From NCBI GenBank assembly GCA_021904315.1, contig CM038915.1:5828001-5892000 (forward strand): DNA of 64,000 bases, read 5' to 3'. Source of the stretch: Sphagnum magellanicum (lineage: Eukaryota > Streptophyta > Sphagnopsida > Sphagnales > Sphagnaceae). Made by a program: the position numbers and the translations under genes. The notes beneath the pieces were generated by a model. The model saw only the letters and a list, made by a program, of their open reading frames with translations, ran no database searches and had not been told where the DNA came from. Below are positions 11,721 to 24,349 of the stretch, piece by piece (positions within the stretch are counted from its first letter, which is position 1; each line of letters opens with the position of its first letter).

Positions 11721-14700
11721 AGCCACTCAGAATGTTTACAACACTTCATAACTTTCCTTTGGGTTCGTGCATAACTATCAAATATTGCATAATTGCCTAT
11801 AACCAAGTGCAATGGGCTAGTCATTATTCCACCTCAAAGCTAATTTGTATAGTGTAAGACATTCTAACCCTGAATTCTAATTGATTCTATTGGAAATATT
11901 CTTGTGAATATCATACCAAAATGGGCATCCAAGTTTCAACATTCAAATGCTCCTCATTTCCATATCGAAAGTGACATTTGTAATTTGCATTAGCACCCAG
12001 AATATCAGTCCAAGCGTCAACAATTTCTATGTTCTAGCTCCAAAAGAAGTGGATAGTTGTAAGGAGCTTGTTGAAATATCATATCCCTGCAAGCAAATTA
12101 CCTCACCACTTCTACCAAAGTCCAAAGCATTTGTTGTTGCAAATCTCGCCATCAAGAAAAAGTTCAAGCTTGTAGATCAAGTTGGCAAAAAACAAATGGT
12201 GGCAATAATGATCAAGATGGCATTGGTGATGTTGCAGTGGAACACATAGAGGATGAATCTGAAAAGCAGGAAGAACATGATGAAGAACACGATGAGCTTG
12301 ATGATTAGCTTCAACCTGCTACTAAAAAAATGAAAGCTTCTCTTGCCCAAACACAAAGGAAAACTAGAGTGGGGATCAAAGGACATTAGTAGCAATGAAA
12401 AAAAACAAAAAAAACCAATTGCAAAAAGGTAAACAACACTATAGTAGTCACTAGATGCGTGCAACCATAAAGAACACTCAACATTTGAAACACCTAGAAT
12501 GATTATCAATGTTCTTTTGCATATGTTCATCTAGAGTTGCTTCAATTCATGCCTTGGCAGTTGAACATTTCCATTTTCTTGTAACAAACTGAGCAAGTAT
12601 AATTCCCATAATTTTTCCTTGAAAACATATGAACAACAATTACAAACCTACACTTTTGCACAAGTTGCAGAGTTTTGAATTTTGAATGTTGGAATATTAT
12701 GCTTTCTTGTAAAGGGTAGCAAGAAGCTTACAGTCCATTTTGAATTGACATTTTGGTTTATGGCATTATTGGATTTGGATAGTATTCTTTTTGTTTAACC
12801 ATATTTGATTTTCAATTCAACTTGATTGAAAGTTTTTATGCAAGTATTAAACAAGCAATTTTTTTTGTGCTATCAAGTGAGATTCTGTTTGGAATGCAAA
12901 TTGGATTGTGGTTTTCTTTCACTTAGAATGTTAGTTGTAGGAACGAAAAAAACTTGTTGATACATGGTTTCAATTATCCATTCAAAACTAATAATGATGT
13001 ACTAGGAATCTAATAGATTAAGTATATATAGTTTGGAGTTTGATGTGTACTTACACTATATTGTAAGTTGGGGGATAAAGAACAATTCTATGTGGGCAAT
13101 TATGGTCAAAAACTTTGTCTTCTTCATGGCGGCTATATTATATTAGCCTAACTTATTTTGGTATGCTTCCAAGTAGAGCAAGAAATGATTTCCCATCATG
13201 AAATTCTTATGCATTATTGTGATGTTAATTCTTGTTTGGTTTAATGGTATGGAATGTCTTAAATTTGGGGAAAATGGATGTGAGGTTTATTCTTGGCATT
13301 CAAGTTTGGTGTGACTATCCTAGGAGTTTGGATTGGGGTTTATTATGTAACTACTCATGCTCAATCTCTACCTAATGTTTTACTGCCTAAAACTTATGAC
13401 CTATATGAACTTGTGTTGTGCCTCGAAATTAATAATGTTTTCGGATACTAACAATCCAAAAGATCAAGAATGTTGTAGCCTATAAGAAATGCTTATGGTC
13501 AATATATATTTTATTGTTAATCCATCTCATACCAAATACATTTTGAATATATTTGGTGTAAAGATCTAGACTAAAAACAATTTGGTTTTGTTGTAGGCTA
13601 GTTTTAAAATATTTGGAAACTCAAATAACATCCTTTGATTTTGTCACATTGATATACATGGAATTGTCTTTTGGAAGCACAAGTTGTTATGTTCTCCTAG
13701 TCTACATGATCATTAAGCAAGTCACTTCAACAATAGATCTATAAAAGCCAACAAATAGTCCATTGACTTAATCGGCGTGCATCATAATTCAAATTGTCCT
13801 AGGGTTGCAACCTACAATTCATTGATTGATTGGAAACAAATGAAGTTTTTGAATGGGATATTATTACTAGAAATGTGGGTTATTGTATGAGTCTCTAGAC
13901 AAAGTTGCAACTTGCAACTTGCAAAGTGTGTCATGTCCCATTTGACATTTTTATCAAAATCTAGCAACATCTCATTATGATGATGCACACAAGAGTTCTA
14001 GAATTGTATGTTTTTTTTAATGCATATTCAAGTTGTTATCTACTAGGGAAGAATAGATTCATTTGAAGAAGGAATTTAATGTAGGGATGGTTAAGTTTGC
14101 AAGTGCAAGTTGTTAGTGCAATCAGGTGTAAGAGAGACTAGGTTAACCTAGATTATAAATGGCCCCATACACTATCATCTAGGAGCCAATCCAAAATGAA
14201 CAAAAGTAGGTGATACTAAAGGGAATATGCTTGGAATTTAAATTTCACTCTACAACTAGAGTCCAAAGTTCTTGTGTAATCTCAAGTGGCAAATTTCTTG
14301 TGTTTTGAATAATGCAAAACCAAACTTAGGAACACATTAACTTAGTGAAAGCAAGTTGTCAAGTTGTGCACATTTATCCATGGGTACTATGCATTTTCAC
14401 TCTTTACCATTTGGCACACATGCATCCTAAGGTTTGATTTTGATCAAATGGAGGTGAACTAGAGGATAAGTTCACAAATCCCCTTTGTTTTTGAAGAAAT
14501 CATTGGATCTTTGGAATTTGAGTGTGTCTTAGTATCAAATTGTTAGAACCTTAGCATTTGAGTGTGCCAAGGTACTAAAATTTTATATGGGCATCACATG
14601 ATAAGATATGCATGTGTATGTTCTAATGTTTATTGATTTATTTGTTTTTAACCTAAACTAAACTTGGGATATGTCATTTTTTGGTCACTAATATCGTCTG

Positions 14701-15540
14701 TCCACTATGTAAGCACTTGTACTTTTGGGTGCAAGTAAGGTAAAATAGATGGCTCATTACTGTTTGTCAAAAAAAATTACATGTAGCCATAAAAAAGTTT
14801 TAATGTATTGAAGGTAGAATTTTTTTTTGTACAATAATTAACATGATAATAATCTTTCATTTTATGTTTAAAATGTTGAAAAAATCCATCTTGAAAATAG
14901 AATTAAGTAGAATTATATTAAAAAATTCGACTTGCACAAAATGTTTGATCTTACCAAATGGGCTACATATAGATGAAATATTGATTTAAAAAAACTTTCA
15001 ATTTAGTAGAGCCCTAAAAAATACTTATGTATTATCAAATTATGAATGTTATAATCATAATATATCAAATTTTTAATATGAAATGGGTTTGAACACCATT
15101 TTGATCCAATTAGTTTCAAACATACTTTCAACCTACTTTTATGATACCAAAGTTGTTCAAACTTTGTACACAACTTCCCATAATCTAAATGTAGGGCCCT
15201 ATGATTTTATATTTCTATTTTAAAATATTTTGAATCTACTTTCTTGTGTCCATATCAAAAATTGTTCCATTTTTTAATTGGATTTTGGGTGGACTACTTT
15301 TTTGTCTACTTTACCTTATTGACACCCTTTTGGAATCATGGTTTTTCTTCTAAAGAATAGAAATGCCCTCTTGTGAGACTAAAATTCTAACACAATTGCT
15401 TGGTCAAGGAACCATATTGAATTAACCATGTGTCCACTATGTTATCTATTATATACAACATTTAGTAGGCATCCATTTTATAAAATTAACATTTTCGAAT
15501 ACCCAATTTGCAATAAATTTTGTAATAAATTTTCAAAAAT
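11721..15540. other. Intergenic DNA with a possible decayed coding segment near 12 kb
   Basis: Positions 12000-12400 (plus) read, with frame changes and stops, as a protein-like stretch with a basic part, an acidic run (EKQEEHDEEHDELDD, about 12257-12300) and another basic part. It is not recognised and not intact. The rest, 12400-15540, shows no gene, RNA or clear repeat. Confidence 0.3.
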
Positions 15541-16440
15541 CCATATTTGTACATCCAATTTCCAGATAGAACACATAGATATGTAAACCCTCGAATAGAA
15601 TCCATTTTAGTGAATCACAATGTCCATAGTCCATATTTGGATATTGAAACCAAGTCCCATTCTAATCTATAATTCTGCCATAAATGAATCTAAAGAGGCC
15701 ACATGCTAGAAGTTGCCAAATTTAGACATTGGCAAAAAATTGGAAACCATTAAGTTCAAGTTCATGAGTTGAATTGATTCACAAGATTAATTAATAAAAA
15801 CAAGGATTATTAGTCTGTTGCATTCAAATTTGTACATCCAATGTCCGTACAATACATATATACAACATACAATAAATAGTCCATTTTATTGAATCATAAT
15901 GTCCATGCTTGCATATTGAAACCAGTCCATTCATAACTTAACATAAAAGTCCCAATCCAATCTACTTGATTCGCCACAACTAAATCCAAAGAAGCCACAC
16001 ATTAGAGCGCCAAATTTGGACAATGGCTAAAAATTTTTAATCATAAATTTTATTCAAGCTCATGAATTGAATCAATTCACAACACCGATTGGTTAAAACA
16101 AGGATGAACCTAGTATGTTGCATTCAAAACAATCCATATTTGTACATCCAATGTCCATACAATATGTATACAACATATGTTGGTAGCATGCTAGACTATC
16201 AAGTGACATTGGCTAAAAATTATATTGCCAAGTGGACATTGGCAACATTTTGGATTGCCAAGTACATTGGTTAAAAATTGGAAAGCATGACTCATGCAAG
16301 CACATTGAATTCAATTGTATTCCCAACTATAATCAAAACAAGGACTCTAAATGAATTTCATTCAAAGTAGTCCATACTTGTACACCTAATTTCCACTATG
16401 TAATACATATACAACATGTAGCATGTAACAATGTCTATAC
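15541..16440. repeat. Satellite-like tandem repeat, units of about 240-310 bp
   Basis: Units begin with CCATATTTGTACATCCAAT-like text at 15541, about 15826, 16134 and 16372, giving lengths near 286, 307 and 238 bp. Each complete unit carries a GTCCAT(A/T)-rich segment, a GAAGCCACA/GAGGCCACA word, CCAAATTTNGACATTGGC and an AAAACAAGGA word near its end. The third unit has an internal deletion and a local TTGGCNA expansion (16210-16270). Non-coding. Confidence 0.75.
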
Positions 16441-17060
16441 CCATAATGAAATCAAAAGAAAATGAATCAAGTCTATACAAGAAATAATCACCCCAAGTTT
16501 TTTTTCAAAATTTTTGGTAGAACTAGGTATTAATCCATATCTTTGACTCTTGGAATACTTGAATTGAAACATCTCTAGATCCATAATAGTAGGTTTATGA
16601 ATTTGTCAAGTCCAAAATTACTTTCCTTTCATTGTGATTTCAATGTAATAATAACTAGAAAGGTTCTACACTTGCCGTACTAATTGGATTAATTGAAAAC
16701 CAACTAAATGTTATTTAAAACATACCATTTGAATTTTGTCACTTACCATACATAAAGCTTTAGTTTGGACATATTCTTGCATGAACTTGCCACAACCAAT
16801 TTCTAGAGCAAATCACCATATGCGCCTCCAACATTGAAACACATAACATACCAGAACATATTATTCCATTCTAAACACATATGCACATAATGAGAAAACT
16901 AAAAAAAATAAAACTTTTAGTCCTTGACATTAACCAAAGTAAGACCATTCAGGTCATGTAGTCCATATTGAAATGATTCCATTTGTAAGTTTAAGTAAAT
17001 CGCTCAAGTACAAATAGATTGATTTAGACCTATTCTTCAACATCCAAAGATGTAATGTCA
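16441..17060. other. AT-rich intergenic DNA, nothing recognised
   Basis: No gene, repeat boundary or RNA was seen. The decayed 3-prime tail of the transposase-like pseudogene starts at its right edge. Confidence 0.4.
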
Positions 17061-17552
17061 TCATTTATGCTTCACAAACTCTCTTCTAGCAATTCATAAA
17101 TTGCATCCTCCCAATCATTTTATGGTTATTAGGGGGCATTAGGAATTTCATTACCTTCACTATATGGGAATAGACATAGATTTTATGTGAATCCTTGAGT
17201 AACACATATGAGTTGTCATTATTTCCCCACTTTTGATAATTTAGACCTTCGACAACAGCATCACCCTCCTCATAACTACTCCCCTAGTTGTTGATAAAAG
17301 GCACTTTCACCTTGTGTAGTGGCTCAATGCACAAAATCAACCAAAAGTATGCGGCTTCATCATTCCCTTCCTCTGCATTGATCGTGAAGTTGTCACCAAC
17401 CTCTAACACTGCAACCAACTCATCACCTACATAGGAGATTGCAACTTTTGAAACTACAAACAAAATAAAACAAAAACAAAAAAGAAATAAAGTTTAACAA
17501 ATAAACCAAAACAGTAATGCATTTGAGGACACACCCTGTAACCCATATTGTT

Positions 17553-18181
17553 GGGTGAAAGCATGAATAGGGGGACTATTTGGACTGTCACACTTTTAAT
17601 TATTTTGGATTACATACCAATGCAAAATTTTAAGCCATATTCAAAATTAAAATTATCAAAATTTTAATTATTCATGTTGTCATAGACTTCAATGGGAATC
17701 ATCATAAAAAAATTGAATTCCAAGAAATTTTGGACTCATAATGGACTTTTGAAATGACAACACTATGATTGTTACATAGAGAAAATGAAAAATGTGGATT
17801 AAAACAAAACATCAAAGTAGTGTCAAAAAATAAAATAAAAATTAAAACATCATCAAATGAAGAATTGATTAGTGAAGTGCATTGAAATTTTCCTAATATA
17901 TATTTTTCTAATTAAAAAATAAATAAATGATGTGATTGTTATAAATTTTATCTTTGGGAATCCATTTCACATTCTTTTTTTAAATCTTTTGCATGGATTT
18001 TTTTATTAATCACATGTTTAAGGATATTCATAGGTTGGCTTATTAATATTTATGATTAAAAGCATAGGAGATAATTTTAAGATTTATGGTTTGACAATTA
18101 TTAAAACTGTAAAAAAATCACTAGTGTTAGATTATGGACTTTCAAATGCCACTTTTGAAACACCTAACCATGTTTTCGCCC
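17553..18181. mobile_element. GGGTGAAA-family TIR element inside the transposase pseudogene
   Basis: The left end is GGGTGAAAGCATGAATAGG. The reverse complement of the right end begins GGGCGAAAACATGGTTAGG. Length is 629 bp. On the minus strand it separates the MYEGWDVD piece of the pseudogene (about 18215-18190) from the C-terminal piece below 17460, so it entered that gene or its intron. Flanking tetranucleotides (TGTT and TACT) do not match. The 98-codon plus-strand frame at 18052-18348 crosses the right boundary and is not a gene. Confidence 0.6.
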
Positions 18182-18984
18182 TACTAGTCTACATCCCAAC
18201 CTTCATACATTGGTTCTCACAAATAATGAGTATTTTGAGGTTGAAGTTGCTTTGGAATCCATTTGCTTATCCATTTCACATTTTGGCATTCACTCCAACA
18301 ACTGTCCAAACAAAACTCATAGAAACATGCCAAGTCCTTCACAAGTAGCTAAGTTAGATTGTTCTTGTTAACAACATAGATTGAATGGATTTTCATAGTC
18401 CTTTTGATAGGATCACAAATGAACAAAGGTAAATCCCTATCCACATCCCCAACCTTCACATGCCAAAATGTTCTATGGAAAGGCTTCATTGAACCAAAAT
18501 ATGATGATCCAAGTCTAAAGGACAACCGTTCACATAGGAATTGAACAACCTCCTCAACATTTTGTAGCTTTCTAGCTTGGGGATTGAGTTGTTCTCTACA
18601 CAAAAACCTTTTTATCATAGCTCCTATCCCATTGTGGGGTCTTTCCCATGGCCACTACCAAAGAAATTTTAGATCATTTTGCAACTCGTAATCAAATTTG
18701 GATGTCAAAAAAAAAGTACTGGGGCTTGTTGCTCTTAAATTGGGATGCACAATTGTCACTCCATACCTAATGCCATTGAGGTGAATATCTTTGTTCTGCC
18801 ATATATTGTTAATGGAGTTTAAAACAATGTTACACAAATTCAAGTCGTGTTTACGATCATTTGAAATGTAAATATGGTATTCAATTAAAATTCTTAAATC
18901 TTCATCATATGGATCAGGTGTAGGATTGTGATGAAAACTAATATGCACCAAATAAAAATTTAGTAACTATGCCAATGCATACTT

Positions 18985-19780
18985 GGGTGAAAACACATTA
19001 AGGGTGAACCACTCTTGTTCAAAAAAATGATGTATAACAATTATTATAATAGGTAGTAAGCTAAAGTCTTGATGGCATCTTTTGGTTATCATAAACACAA
19101 GTAAAAACTTTAGAATTTGCACAACATTTTTGAATTCAAATCTTATTTTGGGTCAAAATTAATTTTGATCCAATGGTTAGATGAGGAGGATTGGATACAA
19201 TCAATGTATACAAAGTATATAACTTATAGTTTTTAAACGACCATAAGGCCCCATGTTTATGATTCATGAAACATTACCAAACAAATTTTTTTTGAAAGAA
19301 TAATGATATGCCCATCTATAAAGTCTCCTCCTCTTTGATATGGTAGTGATTTTTTCCTAAAAAAAGATATTATTATGCATTCATTACTAAACAAATGCAA
19401 AAAAACACATAATGAAATTTCATCCAAAAACTTAAAATTTTAAATTGTCTTAGATTTAATTGATGTATATCAATATCATACACCTTAAAAAAATTCACCC
19501 AAGAATTCCTTCCACAACCCTAATTTTGAAGTATATTCAAAATTTCAAACTTTGTGACGGGTATTATTTTGTCACGAATATACTACATATGTTCGAAATC
19601 TTCAATGTTTATTTAATTTTTCAAAATTATTGATTAGATGAAGTCTAAAGCTAATCAAATATACTTAAAATAAGCAAAAATAATTCAAGATGTGATGTCC
19701 ATACATTAACAAAAAGTTTAATTGCAGAAAGATTATACGTGTGACTACAATTTTGGGGGGGGCTTAATGTGCTTTCACTC
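18985..19780. mobile_element. GGGTGAAA-family TIR element with ACTT target duplication, inside coding DNA
   Basis: Left end GGGTGAAAACACATTAAGGG; the reverse complement of the right end reads GAGTGAAAGCACATTAAGCC. Both flanks carry ACTT (18981-18984 and 19781-19784). On the minus strand the host coding text reads GAAGTGCGAAGT before the element and AAGTATGCATTGG after it. Removing the element and one AAGT restores an open NEVRSMHWHSY reading, which fixes both boundaries and the 4-bp duplication independently. Length is 796 bp. Confidence 0.85.
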
Positions 19781-20420
19781 ACTTCGCACTTCATTTTAAA
19801 CTTTAAAACTATAGTTTTCAACAAAATCAACCACAAACACAACTGTGTTGGCTGGGAAAAACTTAATGCAATTTTTGAAATGTTTATCTTCCCATTGTGC
19901 AAAAAAATTGTGTGTAGCAAAATGCTATAATTTGGGTTTTAAATAGTTTATGAATTCATCTGATGTTGTGTTCTTGTAAACCAACGTCAACTTCTTCAAT
20001 GCTTGACCATTCCTAGCCATAATGGTTTCTAATGCAAAGTGGTGTTATTAGATGACATCAAAGTTTAATCTTATCACCTCCTTAAGATACAAGGCTAATT
20101 TCTATATTCCACACATTGGATAGTTGCCAAGCAAGTAAACACACTTGTGCCATTCTTCCTATTCACCTTTTAGACACACAATAACCTCCCACAACTAAGT
20201 GATACCCTTATATACCACACATGATGCTTGGCATTATCCATCATGGCCACATGCATTTCCACACTAATAGTCACACAATTGAACATCATGAACTGAACTA
20301 TATGTCTTTGAAAGGTTCAATGCAAGCCTCAATTCATTCAACTCTACATGGTAGATGCAACATGTATTCTGTCTTTTAAAGGCTTCACAAAAAATGGTTT
20401 TAAAGATTCAAATACCTTTT

Positions 20421-20980
20421 AACCAACAATTGATTTTGGATGGGCACTTTGGAATTTTTTATAAAATTTAGTTTACACATATCACATAACAGATAAAGGT
20501 TTTAACCTAAATAAGATCTAATTGTTATTCTTAAAACAGAATGTAATATGGACAATAGATTTGAGTGTATTTATGGACTATCCAACTTAGACCTTAAAAA
20601 CCCATATTTTACATTACCTTTAAACATTAAAGACCTAGTTCACTAACTTATAGAATCCAAGGTTTAAGTTTATATACATGAAAATAAGTCATGAATTAGC
20701 AAATTTAAAAGTAAATATGCACTAGAATTTCCATCATGAAGTGAGTTGCTTTCTCATCATATATGTCAAGCCCCAATCTTTTCCTAGTCACCTCGCTTTT
20801 ATTCAAACTAACATGGGTTTCTTTTGTCCACCATTGAACTGCTACATTTCTTGAGTAGTGGGTTGGGACATGAAAGGGTTAGACCTTCTAGTGGGTTGGA
20901 ACATGAAAGTGTTACTTTTAACTAATACATTTGACTAAAGTGACATTGTTGATTAGGTGTCAATCAGTCATTTTGCCAAA
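20421..20980. other. Upstream part of the decayed transposase region, not resolved
   Basis: The N-terminal part of the transposase-like gene should lie here on the minus strand, but I cannot follow a frame beyond about 20420. TTTCTTGAGTAGTG (ending about 20860) resembles a CACTA right end but has no partner. Confidence 0.3.
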
Positions 20981-21591
20981 AGGTGAAAACACACTAAGGT
21001 GGAATACATAATCCTGTCACAACTTGTTGGATTATCAATCATGGGCCATGGAACAAAATATAAATAAATAATATGTGAAAAGGATTTTTAAAATAATATT
21101 ATATGTGATATGATCACATTGTATGAATTTCATGAAAAGATTTTGAGTTACCATAACATATTGGACTTTTGAAGTGCCAAAAACCCAACGTCACAATCCA
21201 TATCATATGATTATGGATTCATTATATTTACTAAAATTTTTAGTCAATTGATTTTTTATACATAAAAGATAATGTGTTCCCATTAATACAAATGAAGACA
21301 ATTTTGAAAGATTTTGAAAACCATAAATTAAGATATATAGTGAATTTTTTTTTTATAAAGTCTTTTAATCATTTGAATTAATAATTCAACTTCTCATTTT
21401 TTAAATATAAAATTTTGATGCAATTATCTATAAGTGATAAAGTTTTAAAGTTAAAAAAAAAATGTTTAGCCTTGCCATATGACTTGTGGAAATATAATTT
21501 TTTTGCTAGAGTGTAAAATAAACTTTTATTTTAACATTAGTATGGACTCCACATATGCCAAAAAATACTCCCCCTTTGTGTGCTTTCACCC
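20981..21591. mobile_element. GGGTGAAA-family TIR element with CAAA target duplication
   Basis: Left end AGGTGAAAACACACTAAGGT; the reverse complement of the right end begins GGGTGAAAGCACACAAAGGG. Both flanks carry CAAA (20977-20980 and 21592-21595). Length is 611 bp and the interior is AT-rich and non-coding. Flanking DNA carries GTCAAAATGAC/TTGACTAAAGTGAC words typical of the CACTA-like family here, so it probably landed in the subterminal region of such an element. Confidence 0.75.
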
Positions 21592-21595
21592 CAAA

Positions 21596-23289
21596 AGGGA
21601 CAAATAAAAGAAAAAAACCAGTCAAAATGACCATGCTTTAATCAAATTGAACATATTGATTTGCCATTAGTTAAGTAGGCTTAGGTCAAAGCTACCTACA
21701 TACTTAACATACATAATTAATTAACCTATTATAACTAACTTACTAGCTTATTAATTAGGCCTAAGTTGCCTATTTAACATAATTTGTAATCTATTAATAA
21801 AACTTAGGTACTTACTATTTATTGAACTTAATAATTTAAGCTGCTAGGTAGCCAAGTTAAGTCTAACAAGATACATAATTGCCTAAAGGCTTAATTATAG
21901 GCCAGTTAAATAGGTCAAACATACCTACCCTATCAACCTACCTACCTACATACCTTAACAATTAGCCAACTTACTTACCTATCTATACCAATTTAATCAC
22001 CTTAACAACCTCCCTACCTACTTCCTACCTACCTACCTCCTTCCAACTACCTCCCTACCTACTTCTCTACCTCCTTATTACTTAAATACCTACCCACATA
22101 TACCTATTTACTTACCCAAACTACTTGCCTACCCATTCACCCTACCTTACTTACTTATATTAAAACATACATATTCACTTTAACAACCGCCCTACGTACC
22201 TACGTACATACCCTAAGAACCTATTTACATACCTACCTACACACTTACCCATTTATACCTATTTACTTACCTTACTTACTTACTTACCTAACCACTCGCC
22301 GTACCCTACTTAATAAAAAAACATATATATTTATATTATTTACATACCTACATTAAATAATTAGTTAGTCGACCTACTTACCTACTTACCTACCTACCTA
22401 CCTACCGATTTAATCACCTTAATAATCTCCCTACATACCCTAACAACCTACTTAATTACATACCTAACTACATAAACTAACAACTTACCTACATATCTAC
22501 CCACCTAAACCTATTTATTTACCCTAAGTCTACTTACATACCAATTTATACATGCCTACTTATACCTACCTCCCTAACTAGTTATATCTTGAAGGAAAAA
22601 TATAAGTTGAATTTGTCAACATAATTCAATTTCAAAAGTTTTTTTCACAAATCATTTAAAATTTTATGCATTATTGTGCATATCAATGAATAGATCTTTG
22701 AAAGATCTTGAAAAAAAAGTATTCATTTGTTTTATTTGAGTAAGACATGAAGAAGAAAATGCATTTCAAAGTTTGAATGTTGGAAAACATTTCAAATGGA
22801 ACATGTTAATAACAAGTTTCATAGATTTTATCATAACATAAAGGTGTGGTGAGTTGGTTAATGACTTGGTAAATACATGTGGCTGAAGAGGTCAAGGGTT
22901 GAACTCCTATTCCTTACATGTTTATTAGAATATGTGAAAATGGTGTACAACCTTATGGAATGTACAACTTTGACCATTACCTAGGTGGGTAGCTAGCATC
23001 TACCTATGAACCTATTTTATGACCCTCCTACTTAAATTTAAGTAAAAAAATTTGGGCACACATTTAGAAAATATAAATTGACCCAAAAAAATTGCTACCC
23101 CAAAACTTTTGTTGGCTGATTTGACCTGTCAATAGTCCACCACTCAACTAGTCAAAAAGACCACCAATCAAATCGGTCATGTCAAAAACAACTTGACCAA
23201 AATGACTAAGTGATTCTCTTTACTATTGTCCAATAGCAGTACTTTTTGGTCAAAAATTCTAATAAAAAAAGTCATGATTTGTAGTAGTG
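21596..23289. mobile_element. CACTA-like element, right part: CTAC tracts, subterminal repeats and right end
   Basis: Positions 21660-22600 are dominated by CTAC/TACC words (CCTACCTACCTAC runs). Subterminal-type GTCAAAATGAC words flank them at 21615-21650 and 23100-23270. The right end GTCATGATTTGTAGTAGTG finishes at 23289; its reverse complement starts CACTACTACAAATCATG, close to the terminus of the elements at 30.77-36.25 kb. The left end is not found, probably beyond the insertion at 20981-21591. No coding sequence is visible. Confidence 0.5.
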
Positions 23290-23735
23290 ATTATTTATGG
23301 ATACATTGTATAATTGTAGAAGCAAGCCTACTTTGATCTCTTTCAACCATGATCTCTTTTGCAACCCCTTAGGAAGAGATGATGTCCTCTTCACATAATA
23401 AAATTGCTTGTTTTGCATCACGAAATTTCTTTTGTTTAACATTTTGTGTTGTTCATCTTTTCTCCAACTATTGTTGTGTCAGCTTATATCTAGTGGTTCA
23501 TGAACTCATGGTAAGACATCAATTTTATAAAACCCAACACTGAAATTGCATTAAGCATGGAACACATGCATAACCTCTACTAATAATCACTAGCAGTCAT
23601 ACCAAGCTCCTATGCAAACCTTCATTAACATTCAAGATTTTTTTCCTAAAAAGAATTTTCCATAAACATTAATTACCTATAGATGCATCCCCTTGCAAAA
23701 AATATGTTCCTTAAAACAATAAAAATTACTTGCAA
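23290..23735. other. Intergenic DNA, nothing recognised
   Basis: No gene or repeat boundary is visible between the CACTA-like right end and the tandem array at 23740. Confidence 0.4.
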
Positions 23736-23739
23736 ACAT

Positions 23740-24200
23740 AAAAGCAAATACTTAGTGTACATGAGTGCAATAATGCCCATGAATGCCAATTGAAACAAAC
23801 AATTACATACAATAGCAAACCTATGATGGCATGATCTAGATATACGCATGTAGGTACTCGATGTATAAGAGCGCATAAATTCCCATGATTGCCAATTAAA
23901 ATAAACAATTACATACATTAACATATTTGTGGCATGGTTTGGATATCCAAACAACAACACATCTATGGCATGATCTAAATATACATATATGCAAATACTT
24001 AGTGTACAAGGGTGCAAAAATTCCTAGAAGTTCCAATTGAAACAAAAAATTACACATGTATAATAGCTCTATGGCATGATCTAGAAATAAATATCCAAAT
24101 AATCAATGTGTACATGAAGCACATGAAATCCCATGAATACCAACTAACTAAAACAAGAAATCACATACAAATATAACATTTCTATGATGCACATGATCTA
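23740..24200. repeat. Degenerate tandem repeat, about 105-bp unit
   Basis: Recurring order of words: CCCATGAATGCCAATTGAAA, AACAATTACATACA, GGCATGATCTAGATATA, then a TACTTAGTGTACAAG-like segment. The first word recurs near 23776, 23882, 24025 and 24130, so spacing is about 105 bp with one longer interval of 143 bp. The minus-strand open frames at 23673-24017 and 23726-23908 reflect the repeat and are not genes. Confidence 0.65.
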
Positions 24201-24349
24201 GAGTATTCTAACCAATATTTCATATATAAGTCATTTAAGAACTTGCTAAGGAACATAGATATACAAATGACTAAAGTAATTAAAACATTTGTAGAATATG
24301 AAGTTAATCTAAATGGGCTATTTCAAGACAATGTTATGGACAAATTCTA

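Larger units (their letters stand above)
17062..20420 (-). pseudogene. Decayed transposase-like gene, broken by frameshifts, stops and two TIR elements
   Basis: Read on the minus strand, short pieces in successive frames line up as one protein. In order: SLKPFFVKPLKDR (near 20400); EWHKCVYLLGNYPMCGI (20158-20104); MARNGQALKKLTLVYKN (about 20020-19965); NTVVFVVDFVENYSFK (about 19840-19795); NEVR/SMHWHSY, split by an insertion (18985-19780); NPTPDPYDEDLR (about 18925-18890); WSDNCASQFKSNK (about 18763-18724); GHGK then NGIGAMIKRFLCREQLNPQ (18655-18560); FWHVKVGDVDRDLP (18475-18434); VKDLACFYEFCLDSCW (18345-18298); and, beyond a second insertion (17553-18181), a tail with VGDELVAVLEVGDNF and YVYSHIVKV (17450-17130). 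I know this motif set from uncharacterised transposon-type proteins in plant and animal genomes but cannot name the superfamily. A pyrimidine-rich splice acceptor (complement of 17451-17470) suggests the parent gene had an intron. At least two single-base frameshifts and several stops make it non-functional. Confidence 0.7.

Noticed and set aside
11370..11824. Overlapping frames on the minus strand with repeated sequence
   Set aside because: They are translations of the 175-bp tandem duplication and have no conserved motif.
18052..18348. 98-codon plus-strand frame
   Set aside because: It runs across the boundary of a TIR element into the antisense of the transposase pseudogene.
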